A stretch of DNA of 64,000 nucleotides from Acidimicrobiales bacterium. Lineage in GTDB: Bacteria > Actinomycetota > Acidimicrobiia > Acidimicrobiales > MedAcidi-G1. Both the position numbers and the translations under genes were made by a program. This document shows positions 1 through 7,326 of this stretch, in pieces; the stretch's first letter is position 1, and the number at the start of each line of letters is the position of its first letter. The stretch is taken from NCBI GenBank assembly GCA_029245675.1, contig JAQWOV010000020.1, positions 89,598 to 153,597 on the forward strand. Reading direction: 5' to 3'. The notes under the pieces were generated by a model that saw only the letters and a program-made list of their open reading frames with translations, made no database searches and was not told the DNA's origin.

Positions 1-2
1 TA

Positions 3-200
3 GATAATGGAGTTTTTCTACCTTTTGTTCATCGCCCACTAAGCAGGTACGTAAATGCTTTGAGCTCTGCTGGGCTGGTAATTAGTTCAATGCATGAGCC
101 TTCTCCGCCAGAAGGATTCCTTAAACGTTCGCTGCAATTCGGTGACGCAGCATTAATTCCACGTCTTTTACTTATTGAGGCTGTACGCGTCGCGCAATAA
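3..200 (+). CDS. C-terminal end of a SAM-dependent methyltransferase (5' truncated by window edge)
   Basis: The window opens inside a gene that reads without a stop from base 3 to a TAA at 198-200, giving 65 residues. The tail contains HRPLSRYVNAL, then AGLVI and HEPSPPEGF. This matches the usual C-terminal end of class I SAM methyltransferases of the Methyltransf_11 type, in which HRPLS and a Tyr precede the last helix and strand. The SAM-binding part lies outside the window, so the substrate cannot be guessed. The gene ends 24 bases before rapZ on the same strand, so the two may be co-transcribed. Identification is moderate. Confidence 0.55.
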   Translation, partial: DNGVFLPFVHRPLSRYVNALSSAGLVISSMHEPSPPEGFLKRSLQFGDAALIPRLLLIEAVRVAQ

Positions 201-224
201 CGGAATACGGTCTACTATTTGGTT

Positions 225-1073
225 ATGAGCAACGTTCTGGTCGTTACCGGTCTTTCAGGAGCAGGTCGTTCTGAATTTGCTAAGGACCTAGAAGATCTCG
301 GCTGGTTTGTTATTGACCGTGTCCCGGCGGACCTAATAAGCAAATTAGCGGATTTAGCTGGTGCTCCTGAAACTCCGTGGGAGAGGGTGGCATTCACTCT
401 CCGGTTTGATTCTTACGAAGGCGAAACGCTTACTGCGCTAGAAGATTTACGCTCAAAGCAAGAAGATTTACAAGTTGTGTTCCTTGATTGTTCTACTGAA
501 ACGCTTCTTCAACGGTATGAAGATACAAGAAGACCGCATCCGTTTGGAGATGAACGAGGGTTAGAGGAAGCAATTAGTTCAGAAAGAAGAGCGTTAGAGC
601 CGGTACGAAGCGAAGCCAACATCATTATTGACACTTCTGACCTGAATGTTCACGATCTTCGGAGAAAAGTTGAAGGACTTTTTGGGGAAGTTCATGACAG
701 GCCCATGAGAGTGCTACTTACTTCTTTTGGTTTTAAACATGGAACACCCCGAGATGCTTCAATGGTTTTTGATTGTAGGTTTCTGCCTAATCCGCATTGG
801 GAAGAAACCTTACGTCCACTTACTGGGCTTGATCACCCAGTCAGAGAGTATGTCGAGAACCAATCTATGACTGAACCGTTCTTGAAACAGTTGAAAGAAA
901 TGTTGGACCTTCTGCTCCCGGTTTACGCCGCTGGTGGTCATTCCTTCTTTTCGCTGGCCTTTGGTTGCACTGGTGGTCGACATCGTTCGGTAGCTATCAC
1001 TGAAATAATTAGAGAGCATCTGATTCAATCAGGATTTGACCCACTCATCACCCACCGTGACATCAAGCAGTGA
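225..1073 (+). CDS. rapZ: RapZ/YvcJ family nucleotide-binding protein
   Basis: A P-loop protein of the RapZ (YvcJ) family, 282 residues, the usual family length. A Walker A motif GLSGAGRS is at about residues 9-16. The C-terminal domain carries SFGFKHGTP and GCTGGRHRSVA, both diagnostic of the family. In enterobacteria RapZ controls glucosamine-6-phosphate synthase through small RNAs; in Gram-positives it binds nucleotides and its role is less clear. I prefer the ATG at 225; a TTG at 219 would add two residues. In most actinobacteria yvcK and whiA follow rapZ before gap. Here gap follows directly after 114 bases. Confidence 0.93.
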   Translation: MSNVLVVTGLSGAGRSEFAKDLEDLGWFVIDRVPADLISKLADLAGAPETPWERVAFTLRFDSYEGETLTALEDLRSKQEDLQVVFLDCSTETLLQRYEDTRRPHPFGDERGLEEAISSERRALEPVRSEANIIIDTSDLNVHDLRRKVEGLFGEVHDRPMRVLLTSFGFKHGTPRDASMVFDCRFLPNPHWEETLRPLTGLDHPVREYVENQSMTEPFLKQLKEMLDLLLPVYAAGGHSFFSLAFGCTGGRHRSVAITEIIREHLIQSGFDPLITHRDIKQ

Positions 1074-1187
1074 TACACATTTAGTGTGACACATATCTCC
1101 AATTTGACGGGTGTTTATCCTTTCTTAAGCGGATATCAAGGAAATAACAAATACTGACAACATTAAGTTGCAGGAGGAAACATATTC

Positions 1188-2213
1188 ATGACTGTTCGAG
1201 TAGGTATTAATGGCTTTGGCCGAATCGGAAGAAACTTCTTCAGAGCGGCAATGAGAAGTGGAGCTGACTTTGAGTTTGTAGCAGTAAACGATTTAGGAGC
1301 CATAGACACCATGGCTTTCTTGTTAGGGAATGACTCTGTTCATGGCCCACTTGATGCAAAAATCCGCACTACGCGAGACAGTATTGTCATCGATGGAAAG
1401 AAAATAAGAGTTCTCTCTGAAAGAAACCCAGGAGATTTACCTTGGGGTGACTTAGGGGTGGATGTAGTAGTTGAATCCACTGGATTTTTTACCGCTAGAG
1501 ATCAGGCCGGTCTTCATCTTGATGGGGGAGCTCGAAAAGTTATAATTTCAGCACCTTCAGGAGACTGCGACGCAACTTTTGTTGTCGGAGTAAACGATGA
1601 TGACTACGACCCAAGTAAGCATCATGTGATCTCAAACGCTTCTTGTACGACTAACTGTTTTGTTCCAATGATCAAAGTTCTGGATGACAAATTTGGAGTA
1701 GAGCAAGGCTTCATGACGACCACTCACGCATACACCGGTGATCAAAGTCTAGTTGATGGACCACATAGTGATTTGCGTAGAGCCCGAGCGGCGGCTGTCA
1801 ATATTGTTCCGACCTCAACTGGGGCCGCACGTGCCACCTCTCTGGTTATGCCCAAGATGAAAGGAAAACTTGACGGCATTTCTTTACGAGTGCCTATACC
1901 AGATGGCTCTATTACAGATTTTGTTGGGACGTTAAAGAAAGAAGCGACAGTAGAGCAAATCAACGCGGCTTACGCAGAAGCTGCTCGAAAAGGGCCGTTG
2001 TCTAAAGTTCTTGACTACAGCGAAGATCCGCTTGTTTCTGCAGACATAGTAGGTCGGGCTGCTTCATGCACAATAGATGCAGGTTTAACCATGGCAACTG
2101 GAAAAATGGTGAAGGTGTGTGGTTGGTATGACAATGAAATGGGTTACTCGACTCGCATGGTTGATTTAACAAAAATTGTAGGAACTCGCCGTACAAAAAA
2201 GAAAAGCAAGTAA
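1188..2213 (+). CDS. gapA: Glyceraldehyde-3-phosphate dehydrogenase, type I
   Basis: Glycolytic enzyme that oxidises and phosphorylates glyceraldehyde-3-phosphate to 1,3-bisphosphoglycerate with NAD+. At 341 residues it is a normal length. The NAD-binding loop NGFGRIGRN is at residues 8-16, the motif VNDL near residue 35 carries the Asp typical of NAD specificity, and the catalytic Cys is residue 153 in SNASCTTN. A strong ribosome site AGGAGG (1172-1177) lies ten bases before the ATG. It is followed by pgk after 15 bases, tpiA and secG, a conserved actinobacterial order, so the set is probably one operon. The C-terminus is unusually basic (RRTKKKSK). Confidence 0.97.
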   Translation: MTVRVGINGFGRIGRNFFRAAMRSGADFEFVAVNDLGAIDTMAFLLGNDSVHGPLDAKIRTTRDSIVIDGKKIRVLSERNPGDLPWGDLGVDVVVESTGFFTARDQAGLHLDGGARKVIISAPSGDCDATFVVGVNDDDYDPSKHHVISNASCTTNCFVPMIKVLDDKFGVEQGFMTTTHAYTGDQSLVDGPHSDLRRARAAAVNIVPTSTGAARATSLVMPKMKGKLDGISLRVPIPDGSITDFVGTLKKEATVEQINAAYAEAARKGPLSKVLDYSEDPLVSADIVGRAASCTIDAGLTMATGKMVKVCGWYDNEMGYSTRMVDLTKIVGTRRTKKKSK

Positions 2214-2228
2214 AACTAAAAGAACACC

Positions 2229-3353
2229 ATGAACATCCCCACGCTGGAAGACCTAGGCAATTTAGAAGGCAAAAGGGTTTTAGTCCGGTGCGATTTCAAT
2301 GTTCCGCTAGAGGGTGGAGTGATAACTGATGATCTTCGCATCAAATCAGCGTTACCGACTCTCCGATACCTGGTAGAAGCAGGGGCCACGGTTACTGCTT
2401 GTTCTCATTTAGGCAGACCAAAAGGGAAACCTTCTCCTGAATTTACGCTTGACCCAGTGAGGAAACGCTTACAGGAACTACTCCCTGAAGTTCAGTTACT
2501 GGAAAATCTTCGATTCAATCCAGGGGAAACTGATAATTCATTAGAATTCGTGGCAGAACTTATTGAAGGTCAGGACATTTATGTGAACGATGCGTTTGGA
2601 GCATCGCATCGCTCGCACGCTTCGATAGTAGGACCCCCTGAACTTTTACCTTCAGCCGCTGGACGTTTGCTAGAAAAAGAAGTTCACGTTCTAAACAGTT
2701 TGCGAGAAAACCCTAAGAGACCTGTTGTGGGAATAATGGGCGGATCCAAAGTGAGTGACAAGTTGGGAGTAATAGAAGCCCTACTTGACGTGGTGGACGA
2801 ATTGATCGTTGGTGGGGGAATGTGCTTTACATTTCTTGCTGCAAAAGGAAATTCAGTAGGCTCTTCGCTGCTTGAAGAAGACATGATCGAGAAGTGCAGG
2901 GAGATCCTTGCAACGTATGACTCAATAAGACTTCCTTTGGATGTGACCGCACTAAGTCCGGAAGGCGTTATCGGTGACCCTTCAGCAGGGGGAGAGGTTC
3001 GTCAAATGGGGACGTCAATTCCTGAAGGGTGGATGGGTTTAGATATAGGTCCAGGAACAGCAGTTGAATTTTGTGACATTATCTCGGAAGCTCGAACAGT
3101 TCTTTGGAATGGGCCGATGGGAGTATTTGAAGATTCCCGATTCTCTGCAGGTACGCGGACGATCGCAGAAGCGGTAGCAGAGTGTCGCGGTTTCACTGTT
3201 GTAGGAGGCGGAGATAGTGCAGCGGCGGCGAAACTATTTGGCGTTGATGGAGAGATGAGTCATATCTCCACTGGCGGAGGGGCTACTTTGGAGTTGATCG
3301 AAAAAGGTGACTTGCCGGGATTATCGGCTCTAAGGGATAGTCAAAGGGTTTAA
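2229..3353 (+). CDS. pgk: Phosphoglycerate kinase, internally shortened
   Basis: Transfers phosphate from 1,3-bisphosphoglycerate to ADP in glycolysis. The N-terminal signature VLVRCDFNVPL, the substrate-binding SHLGRPKG and the C-terminal nucleotide loop GGGDSAAA are all present. The protein has 374 residues against about 390-415 in the family. The missing length seems to lie between RLQELLPE and LLENLRF (near residue 90), where most homologues have an extra 20-25 residues. All recognised catalytic motifs remain, so it should be active. It lies between gapA and tpiA with short gaps of 15 and 11 bases. Confidence 0.96.
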   Translation: MNIPTLEDLGNLEGKRVLVRCDFNVPLEGGVITDDLRIKSALPTLRYLVEAGATVTACSHLGRPKGKPSPEFTLDPVRKRLQELLPEVQLLENLRFNPGETDNSLEFVAELIEGQDIYVNDAFGASHRSHASIVGPPELLPSAAGRLLEKEVHVLNSLRENPKRPVVGIMGGSKVSDKLGVIEALLDVVDELIVGGGMCFTFLAAKGNSVGSSLLEEDMIEKCREILATYDSIRLPLDVTALSPEGVIGDPSAGGEVRQMGTSIPEGWMGLDIGPGTAVEFCDIISEARTVLWNGPMGVFEDSRFSAGTRTIAEAVAECRGFTVVGGGDSAAAAKLFGVDGEMSHISTGGGATLELIEKGDLPGLSALRDSQRV

Positions 3354-3364
3354 GAGGAGAAAGT

Positions 3365-4144
3365 ATGTCGACAGAAAGAAAACCACTCATAAGTGGAAAT
3401 TGGAAGATGCATCATAATCATTTTGAAGCGATACAAATGGTGCAAAAACTCTCATACATACTTAATCCACAGAATTATGAAAAGGTTGATGTGTCCGTTC
3501 ATCCGCCGTTCACTGACCTTCGGTCCATACAGACAGTTTTAGAATCAGACCACATGCCGATATTTCTTGGAGCGCAAAATTGCCATTGGGAAGAAAAAGG
3601 TGCGTTCACTGGTGAAGTTGCCGCCACGATGTTGGAAAAGTTGAATGTTTCGTTCGTGATCGTTGGACATTCTGAGAGAAGAGAGCTTTTCGGTGAAACT
3701 GACGCAGACGTTAATAAAAAGGTGAAAGCCGTACTTAAAGCAAACATGACTCCGATCGTTTGTTGTGGCGAAACATTAGAAGAAAAAGAAGCTGGAAGAA
3801 CAGAAGAAAAAGTAACAGGACAAATCACGTCAGGATTAGCAAACTTAAAAAGTGAAGAAGTAGGGGGACTCGTTATCGCTTATGAACCTATTTGGGCTAT
3901 CGGAACCGGAAAAACAGCTACACCGGAAGACGCTCAATCAGTCTGCTCGCTTATTCGCTCTACAGTGAAAGAAAAATGGGGAAGTGCAGGAGAGACTGTA
4001 CGTATTCAATATGGCGGTTCGGTCAAATCGGGAAACTGTCCAGATTTGATGAGACAGCCAGACATTGATGGCGCGCTTGTGGGTGGAGCTGCTTTAGATC
4101 CTGATGAATTTGCTCGTATTGTAAATTATCGTTTAGTCGGTTGA
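3365..4144 (+). CDS. tpiA: Triosephosphate isomerase
   Basis: Interconverts dihydroxyacetone phosphate and glyceraldehyde-3-phosphate. The 259-residue length is normal. The N-terminal GNWKMH carries the catalytic Lys, GHSERR the electrophilic His, AYEPIWAIGTG the catalytic Glu and start of the flexible loop, and YGGSV the phosphate-binding loop. A ribosome site AAGAGGAGAAAG directly precedes the ATG. It is the third gene of the gapA-pgk-tpiA-secG run. Confidence 0.97.
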   Translation: MSTERKPLISGNWKMHHNHFEAIQMVQKLSYILNPQNYEKVDVSVHPPFTDLRSIQTVLESDHMPIFLGAQNCHWEEKGAFTGEVAATMLEKLNVSFVIVGHSERRELFGETDADVNKKVKAVLKANMTPIVCCGETLEEKEAGRTEEKVTGQITSGLANLKSEEVGGLVIAYEPIWAIGTGKTATPEDAQSVCSLIRSTVKEKWGSAGETVRIQYGGSVKSGNCPDLMRQPDIDGALVGGAALDPDEFARIVNYRLVG

Positions 4145-4175
4145 TCTCTAATCGGACGGTAGTCTTGATACCACT

Positions 4176-4400
4176 ATGTTCGTTTTAACAGCAATTCTTC
4201 AAGCAGTTTCAGGCCTTGGTCTGATCTTTCTAGTTCTTCTGCATAGCGGTAAAGGCGGAGGACTTTCTGACATGTTCGGCGGAGGTGTTGGTGCACAAAC
4301 TGCCGGCTCAACAGTCGTAGAACAAAACCTTGACAGAATCACCATTGTCACAGCTTTAGTATTTGTATTTACTACTGTGGCGCTCTCTTTACAGTTCTAA
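4176..4400 (+). CDS. secG: Preprotein translocase subunit SecG
   Basis: Small inner-membrane subunit of the SecYEG channel, 74 residues with two predicted membrane segments at about residues 3-22 and 54-72. They are joined by a glycine-rich cytoplasmic loop with HSGKGGGLSDMFGGG, the family hallmark. Its place directly after tpiA (31 bases) is conserved in many Gram-positive bacteria. It ends 46 bases before the tRNA-Leu gene. Confidence 0.93.
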   Translation: MFVLTAILQAVSGLGLIFLVLLHSGKGGGLSDMFGGGVGAQTAGSTVVEQNLDRITIVTALVFVFTTVALSLQF

Positions 4401-4446
4401 AAGGAATTAGTAAACGATAGTTTGGGTAATCACTAAATAAAGTCAC

Positions 4447-4531
4447 GTCGGAGTGGCGGAATTGGCAGACGCGCAAGGTTAAGGACCTTGTGCCCGATTA
4501 GGGCGTGGGGGTTCAAGTCCCCCCTCCGACA
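4447..4531 (+). tRNA. tRNA-Leu, anticodon AAG
   Basis: An 85-base class II tRNA. The acceptor strands gtcggag (4447-4453) and ctccgac (4524-4530) pair fully. The anticodon stem caagg/ccttg encloses the loop ttaagga, so bases 34-36 are AAG, read as inosine-AG after TadA editing. A long variable arm and a T arm ggggg-ttcaagt-ccccc follow. The base after the acceptor is A73; the genome then reads CGA, so CCA is not encoded here. A second copy of the last 22 bases lies at 5105-5126, where CCA is encoded. Confidence 0.94.
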
Positions 4532-4532
4532 C
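4511..4532 (+). repeat. Direct repeat copy 1, inside tRNA-Leu 3' end (putative att half)
   Basis: These 22 bases, from gttcaagtccccc through the acceptor end, are identical to 5105-5126. The copy covers the T loop and 3' acceptor strand of tRNA-Leu plus one following base. Repeats of this size over a tRNA 3' end are typical attachment sites of tyrosine-recombinase elements. No integrase is present, so this would be a relic. Confidence 0.7.
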
Positions 4533-4661
4533 GAAAAAAATACCTATCTATACCTAGCGGTATCCGACAAACCTTAAACCTAGGTTCGAATCTACGAATG
4601 GGGTAATTCGATTAAAAGCTCTCTGAAGTGCATATTCATCAACTTTAAGTAATGATTAACA

Positions 4662-4994
4662 ATGGATGACAAGTACGACGTAGTTAAACTCACAGTTGAC
4701 CGAACTGTGGGTATCAAAGTTGCTTTCGCTGACAACTACTCAGCGGAAATCGATTTAATGACTTTGAGACTAATTTGCCCTTGTGCTATGTGTCGCTCAT
4801 TGCGTGAGCGAGGAAAAGCAGCTTGGCTACAATCTGAAGGTTCTCAAAAGCTTTCCATACGAGATGCCCAATTTCATGGAGCTTGGGGTGTGAACATTAC
4901 TTGGAGCGACGGGCACAATACAGGAATATATACTTTTCAGTTTTTAAGAGAAATTGCAGAATCTTATTTGCATAGTGGACTGGATCTTCTATGA
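4662..4994 (+). CDS. DUF971 domain protein
   Basis: A 110-residue single-domain protein resembling DUF971 (gamma-butyrobetaine hydroxylase-like N-terminal domain). Features seen are the N-terminal strands around VDRTVGIKVAFADNYSAEID, the cysteine cluster ICPCAMCRSLRE near residues 38-49, and the C-terminal GAWGVNITWSDGHNTGIYTF. The family is found alone or fused to hydroxylases or Mrp-type proteins and may bind metal, but its role is not settled. The gene stands alone between the two 22-base tRNA-derived repeats, so it could be cargo of a lost integrative element. Confidence 0.8.
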   Translation: MDDKYDVVKLTVDRTVGIKVAFADNYSAEIDLMTLRLICPCAMCRSLRERGKAAWLQSEGSQKLSIRDAQFHGAWGVNITWSDGHNTGIYTFQFLREIAESYLHSGLDLL

Positions 4995-5104
4995 ATTGTG
5001 CGTTTGTAATTGGAGACGCTACCACCAGAGATGGGTGGAAGGTCAACACTGTCAGTTGTTGATAGTAAGTTAGGGGTGTGGAGATAGTTAACTTGGTTGG
5101 GCGA

Positions 5105-5126
5105 GTTCAAGTCCCCCCTCCGACAC
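5105..5126 (+). repeat. Direct repeat copy 2: tRNA-Leu 3' end fragment with encoded CCA
   Basis: Exact 22-base copy of the tRNA-Leu 3' end (4511-4532), here followed by bases that complete an encoded CCA. Upstream, from about 5076, the sequence is faintly tRNA-like (gtgtgga, then a D-arm-like tagttaacttggtt) but has no anticodon arm and its T stem does not pair properly. It therefore cannot be a working tRNA. It looks like the displaced original 3' end of the tRNA gene, or a decayed tRNA. Confidence 0.7.
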
Positions 5127-5150
5127 CAAATGATTACAAGTAACTAAAAC

Positions 5151-5510
5151 TTATATTAAAGCAAGAATTGAGAGGCTTAAAACACCAATTGCTGGAGCTG
5201 ACTTCTTGAGATGATCACCAACACGTACATGCATGCCAATGGCTCCTACCATTAACAGACCAAGCAAGATTGCCGCTGGTCTAGTTAAGGCTTCTACCCA
5301 AACACCCACGATTAAAAGAATTGCTAATGTGATTTTCGTTCCGCCTATTAAATACATTAAGAGAGGCGAAATCCCGTATGTTTGAAATTCTTCTAACATG
5401 TTTTTTGCATCACCACCCCGAAACTCGGTTTCTTTGTTGAAACGCAATATCCATACATTTAGGATCCATAACCCAGCACCAATTTGTGCCAAGAGTCCAA
5501 TTGTCTCCAT
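5151..5510 (-). CDS. DoxX-like small integral membrane protein
   Basis: A 119-residue protein with about four hydrophobic segments (near residues 3-20, 48-70, 76-95 and 105-118). The pattern of an early IGAGLWILNVWILRFNK helix, a GGTKITLAILLIVGVW helix and an LTRPAAILLGLLMVGAI helix is typical of the DoxX-like family. Members often sit in quinone or thiosulfate-related membrane complexes, but most are uncharacterised. It is the last of three short minus-strand membrane-protein genes. The assignment is by topology more than by motif. Confidence 0.65.
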   Translation of the reverse strand: METIGLLAQIGAGLWILNVWILRFNKETEFRGGDAKNMLEEFQTYGISPLLMYLIGGTKITLAILLIVGVWVEALTRPAAILLGLLMVGAIGMHVRVGDHLKKSAPAIGVLSLSILALI

Positions 5511-5616
5511 ATCATTCCTTTCTTGTTTAATGAAAAACTTGAGTTTTAAAAATTAAAAGTAAGTCTGTTGAAGCCTTCCTACGAAAATAAAGAGAGAGTC
5601 AACGACTTTTATGGTG

Positions 5617-5733
5617 CTACGACCTATCTCTTTCACCTGTATTGGCGGCTGCTTTATAACCTGCAATCAGCAAGCCCCAAATAGTGATCGTAAAAACTAA
5701 TGTTCCAACAATAAATAGCAGGGTTTCATTCAT
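5617..5733 (-). CDS. 38-residue single-pass membrane protein, unknown
   Basis: A short reading frame from ATG (5733) to TAG (5617). It starts MNETLLFIVG, has one hydrophobic stretch at about residues 5-26 (ending WGLLIAGYK) and a short polar tail ending TGERDRS. Its start overlaps the end of the upstream membrane-protein gene by 8 bases, which suggests translational coupling and supports it being real. I do not recognise a family. Small proteins of this kind are often accessory subunits of transporters or respiratory complexes. Confidence 0.5.
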   Translation of the reverse strand: MNETLLFIVGTLVFTITIWGLLIAGYKAAANTGERDRS

Positions 5734-5941
5734 TGTTTTTTCCCGAATTTGTTAATACAAGAGTTCCTAAGGAATGGATTGAAGGTACCCAAATCCCAAC
5801 AAAAATTCCTTGCATCTCGTTACCACTAAACCAAAGCGAAACTGATAAAAGGAATGAGATAAAACCAGCAAGCATAAAGAACAACTTGGGTCTATTTTCT
5901 GGTTTAAAAAGAGAGTTTTCACGCAAAATTGAAAATAACAT
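5726..5941 (-). CDS. Small two-helix membrane protein, unknown
   Basis: Read from the ATG at 5941, preceded on its strand by AGGAG, it gives 71 residues. A start at 5974 would add 11 residues but lacks a clear ribosome site. Two hydrophobic segments are seen, LFFMLAGFISFLLSVSLWF and IFVGIWVPSIHSLGTLVL. The last 8 bases overlap the start of the 38-residue membrane protein. I do not recognise the family. Context suggests a small membrane module with its neighbour. Confidence 0.55.
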   Translation of the reverse strand: MLFSILRENSLFKPENRPKLFFMLAGFISFLLSVSLWFSGNEMQGIFVGIWVPSIHSLGTLVLTNSGKNNE

Positions 5942-6084
5942 TTGAGCTCCTAATGGTTTTGCCACGCCTAACAAATCTAGTAAACACTTACTCCGAAAAT
6001 GTTTTTCGAAGCGGGTCTTCTGTCACAGTGTGGGCAGGAATACTCGCGTCCGCACGTACTGGAACGCCGCGCTAAAGTAGAAAT

Positions 6085-7257
6085 ATGACTTACGCAGGAA
6101 ATCGGCGAATCATTGACGTAGATAGTCATCTGTTTGAACTTGATGACTTTCTTCATTCTGTAGCCACCGAAGAAGAGATGGCTTTCATTAAACCTATGCA
6201 TGAGCAAAGCGAACTACCGGTTTCGTTGGACGCTATTGAACGAGGTCGAGAACATCTTGATCGTCGAAACGCTGACCCTGAATTAATGTCAAAATTTGAA
6301 TCAGGCATGTTTGATATCGGCCGCAGCCCATGGTCGCGACTTGGAGCGTTTGACCCAACCGAGAGATCTCACGCACTTGATGTCCTTGGGTTTCAAAAAC
6401 AAATAGTGCTTGGAACATTCGCATTTCATCAAATCGCCCACGAAGACGATGCAAAAGCACTTGAAATCGGATCGCGAGTTTACAACCGAGCACTAGGGCG
6501 TTTCTGCGCTCATGATGACCGGCTTTTGGCAGGCGGATATGTACCACTTTCACTTGGACCTGACATAGCTGGAGCGCTTCTCGACGAAGCCTTCAGCGAT
6601 GGCTGTTACACGGTGATGATTGACACGAACGAAGCCAATCCTGAAGCACAATCATTTACGCACCCTGACTTTGACCTGGTTTGGACTCGTTTCGTAGAAA
6701 AAGACGTACCAGTAATATTACATATTGCAGTAAACGGTCACTATGACCCTGTTTCACCTAGTTTCAAGAACAATGGACGCGGGTCCACTGCTTTAGGTGG
6801 TGATGCACCGGATTCAAACTTAGGTCTCGTAGCGATGCATAATTCTGCTGAATTATTTCTCTCGGCAATGATTTTTGACGAAGTTTTTGAACGACACGAT
6901 AGGTTACGATGTCTTTCCTTGGAGCATGGGGCATCGTGGGTGCCAGGATGGTTACACAAACTTGATTTTGCGGAGCGTTCCTCCCGTCATATTGCACCAA
7001 GAAATCGTCGAGCATCCGATGTAGCTCGCGAACGCGTCCGATTTGCACCATTCGCGGGTGAACCAATTGGCTGGCTAATCGAACAACTCGGCCCTGAAAT
7101 GCTTTGCTTCGCTTCTGACTACCCCCACCCAGAAGGATCAAGTGACCCAATCCGAAAATTTGAAGCGACAATGGAAAATGTGGACTCAACCGCTGTTGAA
7201 GCCTTCTACGCCGGCAACGTTGAACGCTTCCTTGGTGACATACCGGTAACCATCTAA
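6085..7257 (+). CDS. Amidohydrolase-2 family (metal-dependent TIM-barrel hydrolase)
   Basis: A 390-residue protein of the amidohydrolase-related family PF04909. The N-terminal strand reads IIDVDSHLFE (residues 9-18), the modified metal site usual in actinobacterial members. Further ligands are expected in SLEHGASWVPG and at the conserved Asp of ASDYPHPEG near residue 350. Members hydrolyse or decarboxylate small aromatic or carboxylic substrates; the substrate here cannot be inferred. It stands alone, upstream of typA. Confidence 0.85.
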   Translation: MTYAGNRRIIDVDSHLFELDDFLHSVATEEEMAFIKPMHEQSELPVSLDAIERGREHLDRRNADPELMSKFESGMFDIGRSPWSRLGAFDPTERSHALDVLGFQKQIVLGTFAFHQIAHEDDAKALEIGSRVYNRALGRFCAHDDRLLAGGYVPLSLGPDIAGALLDEAFSDGCYTVMIDTNEANPEAQSFTHPDFDLVWTRFVEKDVPVILHIAVNGHYDPVSPSFKNNGRGSTALGGDAPDSNLGLVAMHNSAELFLSAMIFDEVFERHDRLRCLSLEHGASWVPGWLHKLDFAERSSRHIAPRNRRASDVARERVRFAPFAGEPIGWLIEQLGPEMLCFASDYPHPEGSSDPIRKFEATMENVDSTAVEAFYAGNVERFLGDIPVTI

Positions 7258-7326
7258 CAGCATTTCCAGTAGAAGTTATTTGTCACATTGCCCTCCTACT
7301 GCTCTAATAACGCGTATCGTTAAGAA

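Noticed and set aside
1104..1132. TTGACG with a following TAAGCG as the gapA promoter
   Set aside because: The -35 is good but no acceptable -10 lies at normal spacing, so I do not list it as a promoter.
4572..4602. ggttcgaatct, a tRNA T-loop-like string between tRNA-Leu and DUF971
   Set aside because: The flanking bases do not form a T stem and no acceptor or anticodon arm can be built, so a second tRNA is not supported.
5977..6207. A minus-strand frame with CGREYSCPHC, resembling a zinc ribbon
   Set aside because: It overlaps the start of the well-supported amidohydrolase gene by over 120 bases. No start codon with a ribosome site lies in the part that does not overlap, and only one Cys-x2-Cys plus one distant Cys is present.
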